DNA of 64,000 nucleotides from Maribellus sediminis (GTDB taxonomy: Bacteria > Bacteroidota > Bacteroidia > Bacteroidales > Prolixibacteraceae). The notes under the pieces were generated by a model that was given only the letters and a program-made list of their open reading frames with translations, was not told the origin of the DNA and searched no databases. The stretch is from assembly GCF_011799805.1 (NCBI RefSeq), contig NZ_WXUB01000001.1:310001-374000 (forward strand). The letters are read 5' to 3'. Shown here one piece after another: positions 1-8,702 of the stretch. The position numbers were made by a program, and so were the translations under genes. How positions within the stretch are numbered: position 1 is the first letter of the stretch; every line of letters starts with the position of its first letter.

Positions 1-1
1 C

Positions 2-61
2 TACGGGCCACTTAATCCGCGAACCATTTATTTCGGATTAAGTATCAGAACACTTCGATAG
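2..61 (+). CDS. TonB-dependent receptor, C-terminal end (partial)
   Basis: Only the last 19 codons and a TAG stop lie in the window. The residues YGPLNPRTIYFG closely parallel the end of the facing receptor (YGPAKPRTLFFG) and are typical of the last beta-strands of TonB-dependent outer-membrane receptors. The substrate cannot be read from this fragment. The gene converges on the next receptor and the two share a hairpin terminator. It could instead end another outer-membrane barrel protein. Confidence 0.55.
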   Translation, partial: YGPLNPRTIYFGLSIRTLR

Positions 62-92
62 AACTTAATTGATTAAAAACGATTGGTGATAG

Positions 93-118
93 AGCCGTTC
101 AGCAAATGTTGAACGGCT
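93..118. terminator. bidirectional hairpin terminator between convergent receptors
   Basis: A perfect 9-bp stem (AGCCGTTCA at 93-101 with TGAACGGCT at 110-118) and an 8-nt loop are followed by a T-rich stretch on the + strand. It sits between two converging genes and can serve both. Confidence 0.7.
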
Positions 119-133
119 TATTTGTTTTCTGGT

Positions 134-2467
134 TTAGTTAAACAGTTTGATTCCAAAAAACAGGGTTCTCGGTTTTGCAGGGCCATAAATATAACCGCTG
201 TCGCGGTTTTTACCCGAATCAAAATCATTCTGATAGGCGTCGAATAAATTGCTTACACCACCAAAAATCTCAATCGAAGAATCGATTCGTTTCAACGAAA
301 CAGTGTAGGCCAGTTTAATATTGGTTTCCATGAATGAAGGAGAATTAAAGAGTTCGTCCATTTCAGGAGTTCCCGTATCCCCAGCCAGACCATAGTGCGG
401 AACCAGCATACGCCCCGTGTAAACGCCCGATAATGCTGCACTAAATCGTTGATTTGGAGTCCAGCTAAAAGTATAATAGCCATAAGTTTCCGGTGTGCGC
501 AGGTAATTCTTTTCTCCAGGCAATTCTTCTGACCAGGTAACTGCTTCATCGTATACGCTTTTTTGTAAAGTAAGGCCTCCTTCAATTTGAAGCTTGCGGT
601 TGAAATTTGCCCGTGCTTCGAAAGTCGCTCCATAAACGGTGCTTTTCCCTCCGTTTCGTTTTTCCATCAGGGAATTACCTGCATCGTTTGTACCAATTTC
701 TTCCAGTATGAAAGCATCTTTTAACTGCGTATAGAATCCTTCGAGTGTAAATCCGATAATGTGTTTTTCAGTTGGTTGGTCCCAGTTGAAAGAGGTGCTC
801 CAGCTTTGAGATTTTTCTTCGGAAAGCTCATTCGCCAGCTGAACAGTTTGAATGCCTCCTCCGGCAAATGCGATGTGCATATCAGCATCAAAAGCTTGTG
901 GCGCTCTGAATCCTGTTGACCAGGACACTCGAAGCTGGGAATTCAGATTTGGTTTTAATAGCAGCGAAACCCTTGGATTAAGGATCAATTTGTCAACAAA
1001 ATTATGTTTGTCGGCCCTGATTCCGGCGAGCACAGTTGCTTTTCGTGTAACTGACCAGTCGCTTTGTACAAAAGCTCCCAGGTTTTTTGTATTCTGGTCA
1101 ATCAGGTAATCGTATGCTTCAATCTGATCGTAAACATCATCCACTACGTATTCCAGTCCGAAAGTAAAGATGTTCGTCCCTGAACCCGCAAAATCATTTA
1201 TGGCATGGTTCAGCTGCGAACCAAACTGGTAGGTATAATTTTTTGAATGACCGTAAGGCGGGGCATTGTTGTAAGCTTGCAATTCTTCACCGCCGTCTGG
1301 CGCAATACCGGTAAAATGTTTTCTTTTGGTGTACTGTCCGGCAGTGTATAAAACCAGGCTGGTGCGTGTACTAAAATTGTTTTCATAGTCAGCGCCGCCC
1401 ATAATAATATCGTGTGTGCGTTCTTCCGATTGTTTCGCTAAATATGCGGGACCTTCAATCATTTCGCCTCCGTATCGGTATTCATTTGTCGCCGAAAAAT
1501 TGGCTTCAATTTTCTGGTCTTCGTCGATTTTAAAAAATGAATTTAGCCCGAACGAGTTGTTGGTTATCTCAGGTAGTTCCGAATAATTATCAGCGTTGTG
1601 ATCATACGCTTCACGTTCCCGATGAAAGGCGTAAAGCGCCATTCCGGCATTTCTTTTTTGCGAAAGTGCAGTTAAAGTTCCGTTTACGTTGTAATCGAGC
1701 GCCTCGCCTCCTATTATCTGGTTATTCGATGTTACTTCGTATGAATTGCGTTGAGGCAGTTTGGTGATAATGTTTACGGTTCCGCCAATTGCACTTGAAC
1801 CATAGAGCGCCGATGCACCACCACGAACCACCTCAATCCGTTCAACCAGTGCGGTAGGTAATTGCTCCAATCCGTACAATCCGGTTAGCGGGCTAAAAAC
1901 CGACCGGCTGTTAATTAGTATTTGACTGTAAGCGCCACCAAGCCCGTTCATTCGAAGTTGGGTGTAGTTGCAGGTCTGGCAGTCGGTTTCCATTCTTAAG
2001 CCCGGTTGAAAACTCAAGGACTCGGAGATGGTTTGTGCCGCCACGTTATTAATTGTTCTATTATCCAAAACGTTTACGATAACAGCACTTTCGGTCTGAC
2101 GCTTAAATGTTTTTGTGCCGGTGATAACCACCTCATCCATGCGGATAACATCTTCTTCCAGTTCAAATTTTACTTCCAATGTCTTATTTGCTTCAAGCAC
2201 AACATGCTTCTTTTGCTCCTTGAAACCAACCATTTTAGCTACCAGAATAAATTCTCCTACCGGCAAATCCACCAACATGTAGTGCCCGGTAACATCGGTA
2301 GTTGTTCCGTAGTTTGTTCCTTCAAGATAAATGTTTACAAAGGGAATATGCTCTCCTTTCGACACAACATGGCCCGTAATTACCACATCGTTGGGCCCGG
2401 TCTGGGAATAAGCTAATTTTAAAGTGAGCATTAAAATCAGGACAGTAAAAATTCGTATATAATTCAT
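134..2467 (-). CDS. TonB-dependent outer-membrane receptor with carboxypeptidase-like N-terminal domain
   Basis: This 777-residue protein has a signal peptide ending near residue 21 (KLAYSQ). A carboxypeptidase-regulatory-like beta-sandwich (about 28-105) follows, then a plug domain (about 115-235, with ERIEVVRGGASALYGSSAIGG) and a beta-barrel ending in a C-terminal aromatic strand. It imports a substrate across the outer membrane using TonB energy. The plug carries a Cys pair (C163, C166; DCQTC), which hints at metal or metal-complex handling but is not proof. I chose the ATG at 2467 over 2479 because the upstream -7 element would leave almost no leader for the latter. The substrate is unknown. 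Confidence 0.9.
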   Translation of the reverse strand: MNYIRIFTVLILMLTLKLAYSQTGPNDVVITGHVVSKGEHIPFVNIYLEGTNYGTTTDVTGHYMLVDLPVGEFILVAKMVGFKEQKKHVVLEANKTLEVKFELEEDVIRMDEVVITGTKTFKRQTESAVIVNVLDNRTINNVAAQTISESLSFQPGLRMETDCQTCNYTQLRMNGLGGAYSQILINSRSVFSPLTGLYGLEQLPTALVERIEVVRGGASALYGSSAIGGTVNIITKLPQRNSYEVTSNNQIIGGEALDYNVNGTLTALSQKRNAGMALYAFHREREAYDHNADNYSELPEITNNSFGLNSFFKIDEDQKIEANFSATNEYRYGGEMIEGPAYLAKQSEERTHDIIMGGADYENNFSTRTSLVLYTAGQYTKRKHFTGIAPDGGEELQAYNNAPPYGHSKNYTYQFGSQLNHAINDFAGSGTNIFTFGLEYVVDDVYDQIEAYDYLIDQNTKNLGAFVQSDWSVTRKATVLAGIRADKHNFVDKLILNPRVSLLLKPNLNSQLRVSWSTGFRAPQAFDADMHIAFAGGGIQTVQLANELSEEKSQSWSTSFNWDQPTEKHIIGFTLEGFYTQLKDAFILEEIGTNDAGNSLMEKRNGGKSTVYGATFEARANFNRKLQIEGGLTLQKSVYDEAVTWSEELPGEKNYLRTPETYGYYTFSWTPNQRFSAALSGVYTGRMLVPHYGLAGDTGTPEMDELFNSPSFMETNIKLAYTVSLKRIDSSIEIFGGVSNLFDAYQNDFDSGKNRDSGYIYGPAKPRTLFFGIKLFN

Positions 2468-2495
2468 TTTTGTTATCATTCTTAAATTGATTTGG

Positions 2496-2527
2496 CAAAT
2501 GTAGATTCGGGAAACATATAATGCAAA
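2496..2527 (-). promoter_or_regulatory. Bacteroidota-type promoter of the TonB receptor
   Basis: On the minus strand a TTTG (2527-2524) is followed after 20 bp by TACATTTG (2503-2496). This matches the Bacteroidota housekeeping -33/-7 consensus (TTG, then TAnnTTTG). The position supports the start at 2467. Confidence 0.65.
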
Positions 2528-2578
2528 TAATTTAGAACAATTCTAAATAAAAACAATTCTACAGCCAACAACTTCTTA

Positions 2579-2609
2579 TTTGCCGCCGCATAAAAGATTA
2601 TTAAATTTG
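2579..2609 (+). promoter_or_regulatory. Bacteroidota-type promoter of the coiled-coil protein gene
   Basis: TTTG (2579-2582), a 19-bp spacer and TAAATTTG (2602-2609) match the -33/-7 consensus exactly. Transcription should start about 25 nt before the ATG at 2643. Confidence 0.7.
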
Positions 2610-2642
2610 CTGCGTTATTAAAACCAACTTGATACTGCAAAG

Positions 2643-3542
2643 ATGAACGACGAATTAAATACCGGTGCCAAAAAGAAAGATCTTCGGAACAATATCATTG
2701 TAATTACGCTCGCAGTAATTCTGGTGGTGGTTGTGGGCCTTTATTTTATGCAAAGCCGCGAGCACAAAAGCATTGTGAATGAAATAAGTGCTGAAAAAGA
2801 TTCCATACAGTTTCAACTTACAGAAATTGCTGCCAGTTACGATTCGTTGAAAACCGAAAACGATACCATTAACGAACAGCTTTTTGTGGCTCAGGCAAAA
2901 GTAAAGGACCTGCTTTTAGAGGTGGAACAAACCAAAAAAGTGAGTTACTCCAAAATTTCGGATTACCAGAAACAGGTGACAACTTTACGTGGAATTATGC
3001 GCGATTTTGTTGTACAGATCGATTCTTTGAACCGACGCAACGAGGAATTAATGGCCGAAAACCTGGAGGTAAAGCAACAGTTTAAACAAGCCGAGCAGCG
3101 GAATCAACAACTGAGTCAGGAAAAACAGCAACTGCAGCAAAACCTGAAAAGAGCATCGAAACTGGAAACGCGCGACCTGCTTGCTGAGACAATCAATTCA
3201 AGAAATAAGGAAACCAAATTCGCAAAACGCGCAGAAAAAATCCGGATCTATTTTATACTGGGGCAGAATGTGGCAGCCGAACGGGGAGCAAAAACGATTT
3301 ATGCACGGATTATGCGTCCCGACCAGTTGCTGATGAGCAAATCGGAAAACAACCTGTTTCAATTTGAAGACCTGAAAATTCAGTATTCAGCAATGCGTGA
3401 AGTGGTGTACGAAGGCAAAGATTTGGCTGTGGCTATTTTCTGGGACAATACCGGCGAGCCTGAATTGATGACCGGAACCTACACCGTGAATTTATTTGCT
3501 GATGGTTTCGAGATTGGCGAAACAACTTTCACGCTTCAATAA
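2643..3542 (+). CDS. membrane-anchored coiled-coil protein, function unknown
   Basis: The 299-residue protein has one N-terminal membrane helix (about residues 19-37, very valine-rich). A long charged coiled coil follows (about 40-185, Q/E/K-rich heptads), then a roughly 100-residue globular C-terminal domain of mostly beta character. The basic KKKDLR stretch before the helix suggests the bulk is periplasmic. No catalytic motif is visible. Similar proteins exist in many Bacteroidota without an assigned role, and I do not recognise a function. It has its own promoter and stands alone, divergent from the TonB receptor. Confidence 0.8.
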   Translation: MNDELNTGAKKKDLRNNIIVITLAVILVVVVGLYFMQSREHKSIVNEISAEKDSIQFQLTEIAASYDSLKTENDTINEQLFVAQAKVKDLLLEVEQTKKVSYSKISDYQKQVTTLRGIMRDFVVQIDSLNRRNEELMAENLEVKQQFKQAEQRNQQLSQEKQQLQQNLKRASKLETRDLLAETINSRNKETKFAKRAEKIRIYFILGQNVAAERGAKTIYARIMRPDQLLMSKSENNLFQFEDLKIQYSAMREVVYEGKDLAVAIFWDNTGEPELMTGTYTVNLFADGFEIGETTFTLQ

Positions 3543-3650
3543 ACATTTTCTACTCTGAATATTTTATGGAGTACAATGAAGTTGTATAAAGTTAAAATTC
3601 ATAATTATGATTTTTAATAGAATAAATCAACTCTTTGACTCTCCCTCTTC

Positions 3651-3696
3651 TCCCTCTCTACGCGTAGAGAGGGACGATCCCGAGTACTCGCGGATC
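3651..3696. repeat. two adjacent palindromes, probable extragenic repeat unit
   Basis: A perfect 24-bp palindrome (3651-3674, centred on CTACGCGTAG) is followed after one base by a second near-perfect palindrome (3676-3696, centred on CGAGTACTCG with one bulged C). The surrounding 263-bp gap has no gene. The arrangement resembles REP/BIME-like intergenic elements. It may also end transcription of the upstream gene. Confidence 0.6.
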
Positions 3697-3805
3697 AGGG
3701 TGAGTAATTTGAAATATCCTTCAGGATTTATTGTGTTTGTCTTGCCAATTATCTGTAAATAAGTTCATATTGTGTGTTTAAAACTAAACAAGTTTAAATT
3801 GGATT

Positions 3806-4585
3806 ATGGCAACTTTTCTGTTTGATGAAATTATTTTTGGCCCCGTCGAAAGCCGGCGTCTGGGTGTTTCGCTCGGTATTAACCTGCTGCCCACCACTGC
3901 CAAAGTTTGCTCGTTCGATTGCATTTATTGCGAATGTGGTTTCACACCCAAAGCATACGAAGAAAAAGTAACGCTGCCAACGCGCGAAGAAGTTCGCGAA
4001 AAACTGGAAGCCAAACTCCTTGAAATGGGAGAGGAGAAACGCCTTCCCGATGTGATTACTTTTGCGGGCAACGGCGAGCCAACGCTGCACAAGGAATTTG
4101 CCGGAATCATTGATGATACCATCGAATTGCGCGATAAACTGGCTCCTAAGGCACGAATTGCGGTACTTTCGAATGCTACCATGTTGCACCGCAAACCGGT
4201 GTTCGATGCGCTGCTGAAAATAAAAGACAATATTCAGAAACTGGATTCGGCATTTGAAGAAACCGTTCGAATTCTGGACTGCCCAAAAGGTGATTTTGAC
4301 CTGCAGAAAACGATCGAACAACTCATTGCCTTCAACGGAAAAGTGATCATTCAAACCATGTTTGTTCGTGGTTCGTTTAAAGGACAAAGCCTTGATAACA
4401 CCACCGAAAAAGAAGTTTCAGCCTGGCTCGAGCTGCTTAAAAAAATAAATCCCCTGCAGGTGATGATTTACACCATTGCAAGGGATACACCGGTTGAAAC
4501 CCTCGAAAAAATTCCGCTCGAAGAACTTAACCTGATCGCTGATCGCGTTCGCGAAGCCGGATTTGAGGTTCAGGTTTCAGGGTAA
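3806..4585 (+). CDS. radical SAM protein, COG0731-like
   Basis: This 259-residue protein has a CX3CX2C cluster (C35, C39, C42; CSFDCIYC) for a [4Fe-4S] centre that cleaves S-adenosylmethionine. The glycine-rich GNGEPTLH motif that contacts SAM follows near residue 90. The N-terminal FGPVESRRLGxSLGIN signature is typical of a compact radical SAM family related to the TYW1/wyosine-synthetase group. The real substrate is unknown. It is intracellular, with no partner gene nearby. A fourth cysteine (C44) just after the cluster could be structural. Confidence 0.85.
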   Translation: MATFLFDEIIFGPVESRRLGVSLGINLLPTTAKVCSFDCIYCECGFTPKAYEEKVTLPTREEVREKLEAKLLEMGEEKRLPDVITFAGNGEPTLHKEFAGIIDDTIELRDKLAPKARIAVLSNATMLHRKPVFDALLKIKDNIQKLDSAFEETVRILDCPKGDFDLQKTIEQLIAFNGKVIIQTMFVRGSFKGQSLDNTTEKEVSAWLELLKKINPLQVMIYTIARDTPVETLEKIPLEELNLIADRVREAGFEVQVSG

Positions 4586-4652
4586 GTCAGTTTAGCGTTC
4601 AAAGTTCAAAGTTGTTTACGGATACTCTGAACTCTGAACAAGGAACTCTGAA

Positions 4653-5096
4653 CTACAACGTAGTCCGATACCACTCCGAGCTTTTGCCCATCCAGCGAAT
4701 GCCGGCAACAAAACCTTTCAGTTTCAGCAGTTCATCACCTTCGAGCCAACCATAACAATCGTAGGTTTTACCTGATTTTGGATCGTAAATGCTGCCGCTG
4801 TTCCATTCCTTTTTATCAGGATTGTAAACAAAATTGTTCAGGATCTGAAGCCCAACGATCGAACGTTCTCTTAATGCCGGATCCGGATTCTCGTCGTCTT
4901 TTGGTGGCGCTCCGTTTTCATACTTTTCAGGAATCATGTACACGATGGTTCCAATGTATTTGCCGTCTTTTTTCTCTACCTCAATTTTTGTGGTTTTTTC
5001 CTCGTTCCACCACACGCCAACAATTTTATCGGCTTCCTGGGCGTAGCTGCTAAGCGCATAAATTCCAAGGAAAAAAAGAATGATTAGTTTCTTCAT
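4653..5096 (-). CDS. DUF2147 domain secreted protein
   Basis: The 147-residue protein has a cleavable signal peptide (about 1-19, ending SSYAQ). The rest is one DUF2147 beta-barrel-like domain: GVWWNEEKTTKIEV, then KYIGTIVYM, then the terminal GIRWMGKSSEWYR. It is probably periplasmic or outer-membrane associated. The family is widespread in Bacteroidota and Proteobacteria without a proven biochemical role, and no active-site residues are recognisable. It converges with the radical SAM gene across a 67-bp gap containing short GTTCAAAG/CTCTGAAC repeats. Confidence 0.85.
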   Translation of the reverse strand: MKKLIILFFLGIYALSSYAQEADKIVGVWWNEEKTTKIEVEKKDGKYIGTIVYMIPEKYENGAPPKDDENPDPALRERSIVGLQILNNFVYNPDKKEWNSGSIYDPKSGKTYDCYGWLEGDELLKLKGFVAGIRWMGKSSEWYRTTL

Positions 5097-5329
5097 AATG
5101 GCTTAATTAACTTAATTTTATAGCACTAAATATAGAAATATTTAAAGTTCATGCTTTAAAAACCTTTTCTTTTTTTAGCTGTTCATAGGAAGCAGTTAAG
5201 CATTTTTAATAAAAACCTGACAGAGAAATCAAAATCATATGAAACGAGCATCTAAATTCATTGCACCCAATTTTGTGCCTTTAGAGCGAGTTCCATATGA
5301 TACCTCTGAAAACAGACAATTCTAATCAT

Positions 5330-7717
5330 ATGAAAATCGTAAAACGCATTCTTCTTGGATTATTAGCTCTTATTTTACTCGTACTTATTACCGCCATCGT
5401 TTACCTTCAGTTTCTGAAAACGACCGCAGTACCGGATTACAACAAAGATTTTGTTTTATATGGATTGAAGTCGGAGGTTGAAATCATGCGTGATTCACAC
5501 GGAGTTCCGCATGTTTATGCCGAAAACGAAGATGACCTTTACCGCGCTGTTGGATTTGCCATGGCTCAGGACCGGCTTTGGCAAATGGACTTGCTTCGAC
5601 GGGTGACGCAAGGAAGATTGTCGGAAATTCTCGGCAAAGACCAGGTTGAAACGGATCTGATGATGCGGGCTTTGCGTATCCAGGAAAAGTCACAAAAAAT
5701 ACTCGACAATTCCGATCCCAAAATTGTGGCCGCACTCGAAGCTTTTTCCGATGGTGTGAACCAGTACATCGCGCAGTTTCCCCTGGCACCTGAATTCAAA
5801 ATTCTGGGTTATCAGCCCGAATGGTGGAAACCGGTACATTCGATCAACCTGATCGGTTATATGTCGTGGGACTTATCGATGGGCTGGGGTACTGAGTATT
5901 TTTTGCATCAGTTGCGTGCTCAAGTTCCGGACAGTCTGATTGCTGAGATGATTCCCAATCTTGAAAATCATAAAACACTTATTTACCCTGAGTTTGGCTT
6001 GAATAAGATTTCAGCAGAATCGACTTTACTTTCTGCTTCTCAGAATCTAAAAGACCTGGGAATCGAGATTTTTAACGGAAGCAACAACTGGGCAGTAGCC
6101 GGCAAAAAAAGTACCAGCGGAATGCCGCTGATGGCTAACGATATGCACCTGGGATTATTCGCGCCGGGCATCTGGTACCAGATGCATCAGGTAGTCGACG
6201 GAAAAGTAAACGTAACCGGGGTTGTAGTACCCGGGCAACCTTTTATTATAGCCGGACACAACGACCGCATTGCCTGGGGAATGACCAACGTGATGGTGGA
6301 TGACCTCGATTTTTATGCCGAAAAACTCAACGAAGATTCTACAAAATACTGGTTCGAAGGCGCCTGGAAAGACTTTGATATACACCACGAAGTTATTAAA
6401 ACTAAAGAAGGCGATTCGGTGCAGGTTGATCTTAAATTTACCCACCGTGGCCCGATGGTTAACCGTTTCAAAAAGGAAAAGGAGACACCGCTATCCATCC
6501 GTTGGCTGGGTAACGAAATGAGCAACGAAATACGTTCGGTTTACCTTTTGAACCGTGCCAAAAACTGGGATGAATTTCGCGATGCCTGCAGTACTTTTAC
6601 CTCGGTGAGTCAAAATATTGTTTATTCCGATGTGGACGGAAATATTGGCTTGCAATGCAGTGCAGGCTTGCCGATTCGTGAAGGTTCGGGCATTCAGATT
6701 TATCCCGGCGACAGCAGCAAATACGACTGGCAGGGATTGGTTCCTTTCGAAGAGCTTCCCTACGAATTCAATCCTGAGCGAGGCTATGTTTCTTCGGCCA
6801 ATAATAAAACGGTTTCAGCCGATTATCCCTACTACTTCAGTTACTGGTTTGCCACACCGAGCAGGATCGATCGCATCCGCGAAATGCTGGAGGCGAAAGA
6901 GAAATTAGGTATTGATGATTTTAAGGCGATGCACAGCGATTTTGAATCGAAAACAGCAGAGCGAATGACACAGGTGTTCTTAAAATCGCTTCAGCAATCA
7001 ACTGAATATTCCGAGACAGAAAAATCTGCATTAAACCTGCTGTCGGGGTGGGATTATGTCCTGACGCGCGAAAGTCAGGCGGCTTCCATTTTTGAGGTCC
7101 TGTACCGCAAATCGATGCTCAACCTGGTAAAAGATGAGCTTTCTCCGGAACTTTTCGAGGGAATAAAAGGGCAGAAAGTATTGCTGGAGAATTTGATGAT
7201 CAATGTCCTGCAGGATAAAAATTCATCCTGGATTGATGATGTAAATTCACCCGAAAAAGAAAGTTTCGATGATATTGTAATACAGTCGTTCAAAGAAACG
7301 GTTGACGAACTGAGCGAACAACTTGGAACCGATACTGAACAATGGCAATGGGGAAAATTGCACAGTTTTACACTGAGTCATCCGCTGGGAGTGGTACCTG
7401 TTTTAGATAAGCTTTTAAAACTGAACCGGGGGCCGTTTGAAGTGCCTGGAAGTTACCATACCGTTTGTCCATATTCCTATTCGTTTACCAATTTGTACAA
7501 AGCCAATCATGGAGCATCTGAGCGGCATATTTTCGATACCAAAAACTGGGACAATTCGCAAACGATTATTCCAACCGGAACCAGTGGAATTCCGGCCAGC
7601 CCGTTTTACCTCGATCAAACCGATCTTTACCTGAACAATCAATATCACGATGATCCGTTCAGTAAGCAAACGGTTGAAAAAAAGGCTGCCTTCAGAATGA
7701 AACTGACACCGCAGTAA
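5330..7717 (+). CDS. penicillin acylase family Ntn-hydrolase
   Basis: This 795-residue protein belongs to the S45 family. Such enzymes are made as precursors that self-cleave and expose a serine as the N-terminal nucleophile of the beta chain. That serine is S251 in NG-SNNWAVAG, numbered from this start. An N-terminal membrane helix (about 5-28) directs it to the periplasm, possibly tethered. The alpha-chain motif DSHGVPHVYAENEDDLYRAVGFAMAQDRLWQMD is intact and the length is normal. The family hydrolyses amides such as penicillins, acyl-homoserine lactones or other acyl amides; which one cannot be told. An upstream in-frame ATG at 5297 would add 11 polar residues before the helix and is less likely. 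Confidence 0.9.
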   Translation: MKIVKRILLGLLALILLVLITAIVYLQFLKTTAVPDYNKDFVLYGLKSEVEIMRDSHGVPHVYAENEDDLYRAVGFAMAQDRLWQMDLLRRVTQGRLSEILGKDQVETDLMMRALRIQEKSQKILDNSDPKIVAALEAFSDGVNQYIAQFPLAPEFKILGYQPEWWKPVHSINLIGYMSWDLSMGWGTEYFLHQLRAQVPDSLIAEMIPNLENHKTLIYPEFGLNKISAESTLLSASQNLKDLGIEIFNGSNNWAVAGKKSTSGMPLMANDMHLGLFAPGIWYQMHQVVDGKVNVTGVVVPGQPFIIAGHNDRIAWGMTNVMVDDLDFYAEKLNEDSTKYWFEGAWKDFDIHHEVIKTKEGDSVQVDLKFTHRGPMVNRFKKEKETPLSIRWLGNEMSNEIRSVYLLNRAKNWDEFRDACSTFTSVSQNIVYSDVDGNIGLQCSAGLPIREGSGIQIYPGDSSKYDWQGLVPFEELPYEFNPERGYVSSANNKTVSADYPYYFSYWFATPSRIDRIREMLEAKEKLGIDDFKAMHSDFESKTAERMTQVFLKSLQQSTEYSETEKSALNLLSGWDYVLTRESQAASIFEVLYRKSMLNLVKDELSPELFEGIKGQKVLLENLMINVLQDKNSSWIDDVNSPEKESFDDIVIQSFKETVDELSEQLGTDTEQWQWGKLHSFTLSHPLGVVPVLDKLLKLNRGPFEVPGSYHTVCPYSYSFTNLYKANHGASERHIFDTKNWDNSQTIIPTGTSGIPASPFYLDQTDLYLNNQYHDDPFSKQTVEKKAAFRMKLTPQ

Positions 7718-7763
7718 ACACTGCCGGGAACTTGAGTGTTTTAAGTAAAAGAACTTCAGGATC

Positions 7764-8639
7764 ATGGGTAAAAAGAAAAAGAAAAAAAGTGCACCAATTT
7801 TTGTTATTTCCGGCGGTCGTGGAATTGCCGGAAACAACCTGGTACAGTCCATCCTGATTCAATACCCCAACAACAAAATTCCTGTTGAGATCTTTGGTGG
7901 TGTTGATTCTGAAGAAACGATTTTTGATATCGTAATGAGGGCCAAGAATGAAGGCGCACTCGTAACGCACACCATGGTGAATCCTGATCTCCGTTTGAAG
8001 GTAAACGAACTCTGTAACGATTTCAAGGTTGAAGTGATCGATCTGATGGGCGATCTGGCAGCTTATCTCGACCGGACCCTGGATGTGGAGCCACTGCAAC
8101 ATCCGGGATTGTACCGCGAGTTGAACCAGCAGTATTTCGATCGTATTGAATCCATCGAATTTACGCTGGCACGTGACGACGGGATGAGTCCGCAGCGTTT
8201 AAAAGAAGCCGAAATTGTACTCACCGGTGTATCGCGTGCCGGAAAAACCCCGCTGAGTGTTTACCTGGCCATGTACGGCTGGAAAGTGGCAAATGTGCCT
8301 TTGGTTCCCGGAGTTCAACCACCGCCCGAGTTGTTTGAGATCGATCGGAACCGGGTTTTTGGCCTGCACATCGGAGCTGGTCAGCTGATTACCCACCGAA
8401 TAAAGCGCATGCAGGACTGGAACAATCACCGAAGTGAGTCCTACATCGATCAGCGATCGGTACGCGAGGAGATTAGAAACGCCATGTTTGTATTCGATCG
8501 CGGCGGATTTACAATCATAAATGTTTCGAATAAACCCATTGAAAGCACAGCTAACGAAATTCTGAAACACATGTCGAAACGGTTTATGTACCGCGGGCGT
8601 AAACTCGAATCGCCTTACCACGATCAAAAACCGGAATAA
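7764..8639 (+). CDS. ppsR: pyruvate,phosphate dikinase / PEP synthase regulatory protein (DUF299)
   Basis: The 291-residue protein has the DUF299 P-loop GVSRAGKT (155-162) followed by PLSVYLAMYGWKVANVPLVPGVQPP. This is the signature of bifunctional kinase/pyrophosphorylases that switch PPDK or PEP synthase off and on by ADP-dependent threonine phosphorylation and Pi-dependent dephosphorylation. It is cytoplasmic and controls the pyruvate-PEP branch point. The N-terminus carries a lysine run. The target dikinase is not in this window, so whether it acts on PPDK or PEP synthase is open. Confidence 0.88.
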   Translation: MGKKKKKKSAPIFVISGGRGIAGNNLVQSILIQYPNNKIPVEIFGGVDSEETIFDIVMRAKNEGALVTHTMVNPDLRLKVNELCNDFKVEVIDLMGDLAAYLDRTLDVEPLQHPGLYRELNQQYFDRIESIEFTLARDDGMSPQRLKEAEIVLTGVSRAGKTPLSVYLAMYGWKVANVPLVPGVQPPPELFEIDRNRVFGLHIGAGQLITHRIKRMQDWNNHRSESYIDQRSVREEIRNAMFVFDRGGFTIINVSNKPIESTANEILKHMSKRFMYRGRKLESPYHDQKPE

Positions 8640-8643
8640 GCGC

Positions 8644-8670
8644 GCAAGTTTTTTTTAAGGTCCGTGTCAT
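8644..8670 (+). promoter_or_regulatory. ECF-type promoter copy 1, before the DUF4405-sigma genes
   Basis: GCAAGTTTTT and CGTGTCAT start 19 bp apart (8644 and 8663). Exactly the same two blocks with the same spacing occur before the anti-sigma gene at 10141. The two flanks differ, which argues for a functional promoter pair of the locally encoded ECF sigma factor (inference). Confidence 0.6.
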
Positions 8671-8702
8671 AGTGATATTATAAGCTTAATTTCATTATAA
8701 GT

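Noticed and set aside
5239-5325. 28-codon open frame (MKRASKFIAP...) just upstream of the penicillin acylase gene
   Set aside because: It shares a CATATGAAA-type start context with the main gene but has no recognisable motif, signal or downstream hairpin, and is short enough to occur by chance.
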